Assembly: GCA_910586405.1 (NCBI GenBank)
Contig: CAJUII010000011.1
Span: 7,140-57,431, forward strand
DNA length: 50,292 nucleotides
Reading direction: 5' to 3'
DNA from: an uncultured Lachnospiraceae bacterium
GTDB taxonomy: Bacteria; Bacillota; Clostridia; Lachnospirales; Lachnospiraceae
Position 1 is the stretch's first letter; every line of letters begins with the position of its first letter. The position numbers and the translations under genes were made by a program. Positions 48,969 to 50,292 of the stretch are shown one piece after another. The notes under the pieces are model-generated. The model saw nothing but the letters and a program-made list of their open reading frames with translations. It ran no database searches and was not told the origin of the DNA.

Positions 48969-50144
48969 TCATATAATTGATTCAATGGATAAATTTTTGA
49001 TATTTGATAATTTCAGAATGCTTTGGTAATAGTTTTCCTGTAGATCGATGATCTCATTGGTTCCAGTGCGTATGACAGGCTTTGAGAAATTGCCAGGATT
49101 GATAAAGATGACATTCCCCTCCATGCCATTGCTGAGCGTGACATGATGATTGAGATAGGAGTTTGACACATTCTCAAGGAATGTGAGAATATATTTCATC
49201 TCATATTTTTGGATTCCATCATCCTCGAAATATTTGATGACAGAAAACGGACACATCGCTGCGCGGTATACGCGCTCGCTTGTCATGGCATCAAAGATGT
49301 CCGCGATGGTGACAATCTTGGAAAATTTGTCAATATCCTCGCCTGTGAGTCCGTAGGGATAACCGCTTCCGTCACATTTCTCATGATGCATCAGTGCTGC
49401 ATTTTTGACTGGTTCGGGAATACTGTTGTACCGTCCCAGCAGATGAAAGCCTTCCGTAGTGTGGGTCTTGACGATCTCAAATTCGTCTTGGGTGAGTTTG
49501 CCAGGTTTTCGCAGGATGCCGGCAGGAAGGATAAATTTGCCTACATCGTGGAACAGTCCGCACGCGGTCGCCATCATCTGATCTGCCTCCGAAAAGTGGA
49601 GCCAGCGTGCGAGTACATTGGAGATGAGTGCCACATCAATGCAGTGATTGTATACAGAATCCTCAGTATTGTGCATATTCAGCAGCATGTCAAATACGCT
49701 GATGCTCTGTCTGTCCTGCGACAGCAGTGCAAGTGTTTCCTTCAGTAGTTCGTTGGCGCGGAACGGTTCATTGCGGTATAGTGAATTCATGAGATTATTC
49801 TGGTAGTGTTCAGCGCACCGAGCAAAATGATGCGAAAAAATCTGGTACTGCCTGCTCATGTCTGGGTTGTCATGCATGTCAGATTCCAGCGCTGTATTAC
49901 TGTACAATGCTGTGATAGAGGCGTCCTGTTTCTTGTCGATTGCCGCATTTGTCATCGGCATGGACATATCAACGACAAGATTATCCTCAATATGTGCATA
50001 ATAGATGGAATATCCTTCCAATCGTGATATAATATTCTCAGTGAGGATTATGCCTTTGGGAACGACGGGTTTATGGTCATAAGACAATATATCTTCAGCC
50101 GTTACCATACCAGGCGTAAGCGCTGTGATGGGGATTTTTCTCAT
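48969..50144 (-). CDS. HD-GYP-domain protein, probable c-di-GMP phosphodiesterase
   Basis: Hydrolyses the second messenger c-di-GMP in most studied cases. The 391-residue cytoplasmic protein has an N-terminal region (about 1-140) without a recognised domain, then an HD-GYP domain at about 150-320. It shows NHCIDVA (H167), the paired metal ligands H199-D200 in FHDVGK, HHEKCDGSGYP (253-263, the GYP motif) and IADIFDAMTSERVYR. A small beta-rich, PilZ-like C-terminus follows (NGMEGNVIFINPGNFSKPVIRT). Sequence at the start, GAGAGGAC then ATG, fits. It could lower c-di-GMP levels and thus switch off the PelD-controlled operon, but that link is inference. Confidence 0.92.
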   Translation of the reverse strand: MRKIPITALTPGMVTAEDILSYDHKPVVPKGIILTENIISRLEGYSIYYAHIEDNLVVDMSMPMTNAAIDKKQDASITALYSNTALESDMHDNPDMSRQYQIFSHHFARCAEHYQNNLMNSLYRNEPFRANELLKETLALLSQDRQSISVFDMLLNMHNTEDSVYNHCIDVALISNVLARWLHFSEADQMMATACGLFHDVGKFILPAGILRKPGKLTQDEFEIVKTHTTEGFHLLGRYNSIPEPVKNAALMHHEKCDGSGYPYGLTGEDIDKFSKIVTIADIFDAMTSERVYRAAMCPFSVIKYFEDDGIQKYEMKYILTFLENVSNSYLNHHVTLSNGMEGNVIFINPGNFSKPVIRTGTNEIIDLQENYYQSILKLSNIKNLSIESII

Positions 50145-50246
50145 AAAGCCCAGTCCTCTCTTTATTTAGTAAGTTTTAGTAGTACAGAAACATAGTTCCA
50201 TTGTATCGTTTTTGAAAGGAAATGTCAAACAAAAGGAGAGATTTAT

Positions 50247-50292
50247 ATGAAAAAATACGCTGGTATTCACAAATTATCTGATAACAAATTTT
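50247..50292 (+). CDS. Start of a gene, truncated by window edge
   Basis: AAAAGGAGAG precedes ATG 50247, and the frame MKKYAGIHKLSDNKF is open to the window end. Only 15 codons are visible, too few to name. It is divergent from the HD-GYP gene. The ribosome site is good, so a real gene is likely. Confidence 0.6.
   Translation, partial: MKKYAGIHKLSDNKF

Noticed and set aside
1..50292. CRISPR arrays, tRNA or rRNA genes, insertion sequences, prophage, attachment sites
   Set aside because: Reading both strands by eye I found no spaced repeat array, no rRNA or cloverleaf-like tRNA sequence, no transposase or integrase, and no long direct repeats besides the 36-bp coding repeat. A short tRNA could still be missed, but gene-free gaps are too small and lack the expected CCA-end pattern.

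Overview
The window looks like a chromosomal segment of an anaerobic Firmicute, most likely a Lachnospiraceae-type Clostridium relative. This is inferred from gene content: ferredoxin-linked 2-oxoacid oxidoreductase, superoxide reductase, PdaA-type deacetylase, a Gram-positive pel cluster, strong AGGAGG ribosome sites, and moderate G+C with AT-rich promoters. No rRNA, tRNA, CRISPR array, transposase or phage gene was found, and there is no gene-free stretch longer than 300 bases.

Layout. 1-3.45 kb: the end of an FHA-domain protein, a PP2C phosphatase, a membrane Ser/Thr kinase and a small membrane protein, forming a phospho-signalling operon. 3.5-6.1 kb: oleate hydratase convergent with a cyclophilin. 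6.2-10 kb: AraC regulator divergent from uxuA-uxuB (hexuronate breakdown). 10-12.5 kb: ispE, a GntR/FCD regulator, a small membrane protein and a DUF1934 protein. 12.5-16.6 kb: a small alarmone synthetase, then an RpiB-like isomerase, a DUF3006 protein and a GH27 glycosidase, then a radical SAM protein.

16.8-27.7 kb is the highlight. Eight tightly packed or overlapping genes encode an SDR-PelD fusion, PelE, a DUF2194 protein, PelF, PelG, a CotH-type kinase, a VTC (polyphosphate polymerase-type) protein and a DUF4956 membrane protein. The first five form a Gram-positive Pel-like exopolysaccharide machine with a c-di-GMP receptor that keeps an RxxD site. The last three are a putative phosphoryl-transfer module that appears to be part of the same transcript. 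An HD-GYP c-di-GMP phosphodiesterase lies at the right end of the window.

27.7-38.3 kb: an APC permease fused to a universal-stress domain, a small XRE regulator, a possibly frameshifted small gene, a two-gene chromate-type transporter, a fused-subunit pyruvate:ferredoxin-type oxidoreductase, a superoxide reductase lacking its rubredoxin-like site, a MATE transporter and a GatD-like zinc dehydrogenase. 38.4-43.8 kb: jetA-jetB-jetC of a Wadjet/MksBEF-like SMC system with no jetD beside it. 43.8-50.3 kb: PdaA-like deacetylase, mutY, an XRE protein, a GNAT acetyltransferase, an ammonium transporter fused to a P-II domain behind a leader terminator, the HD-GYP protein, and the first codons of another gene.

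All functional names come from reading motifs by eye. No database search or structure prediction was run.
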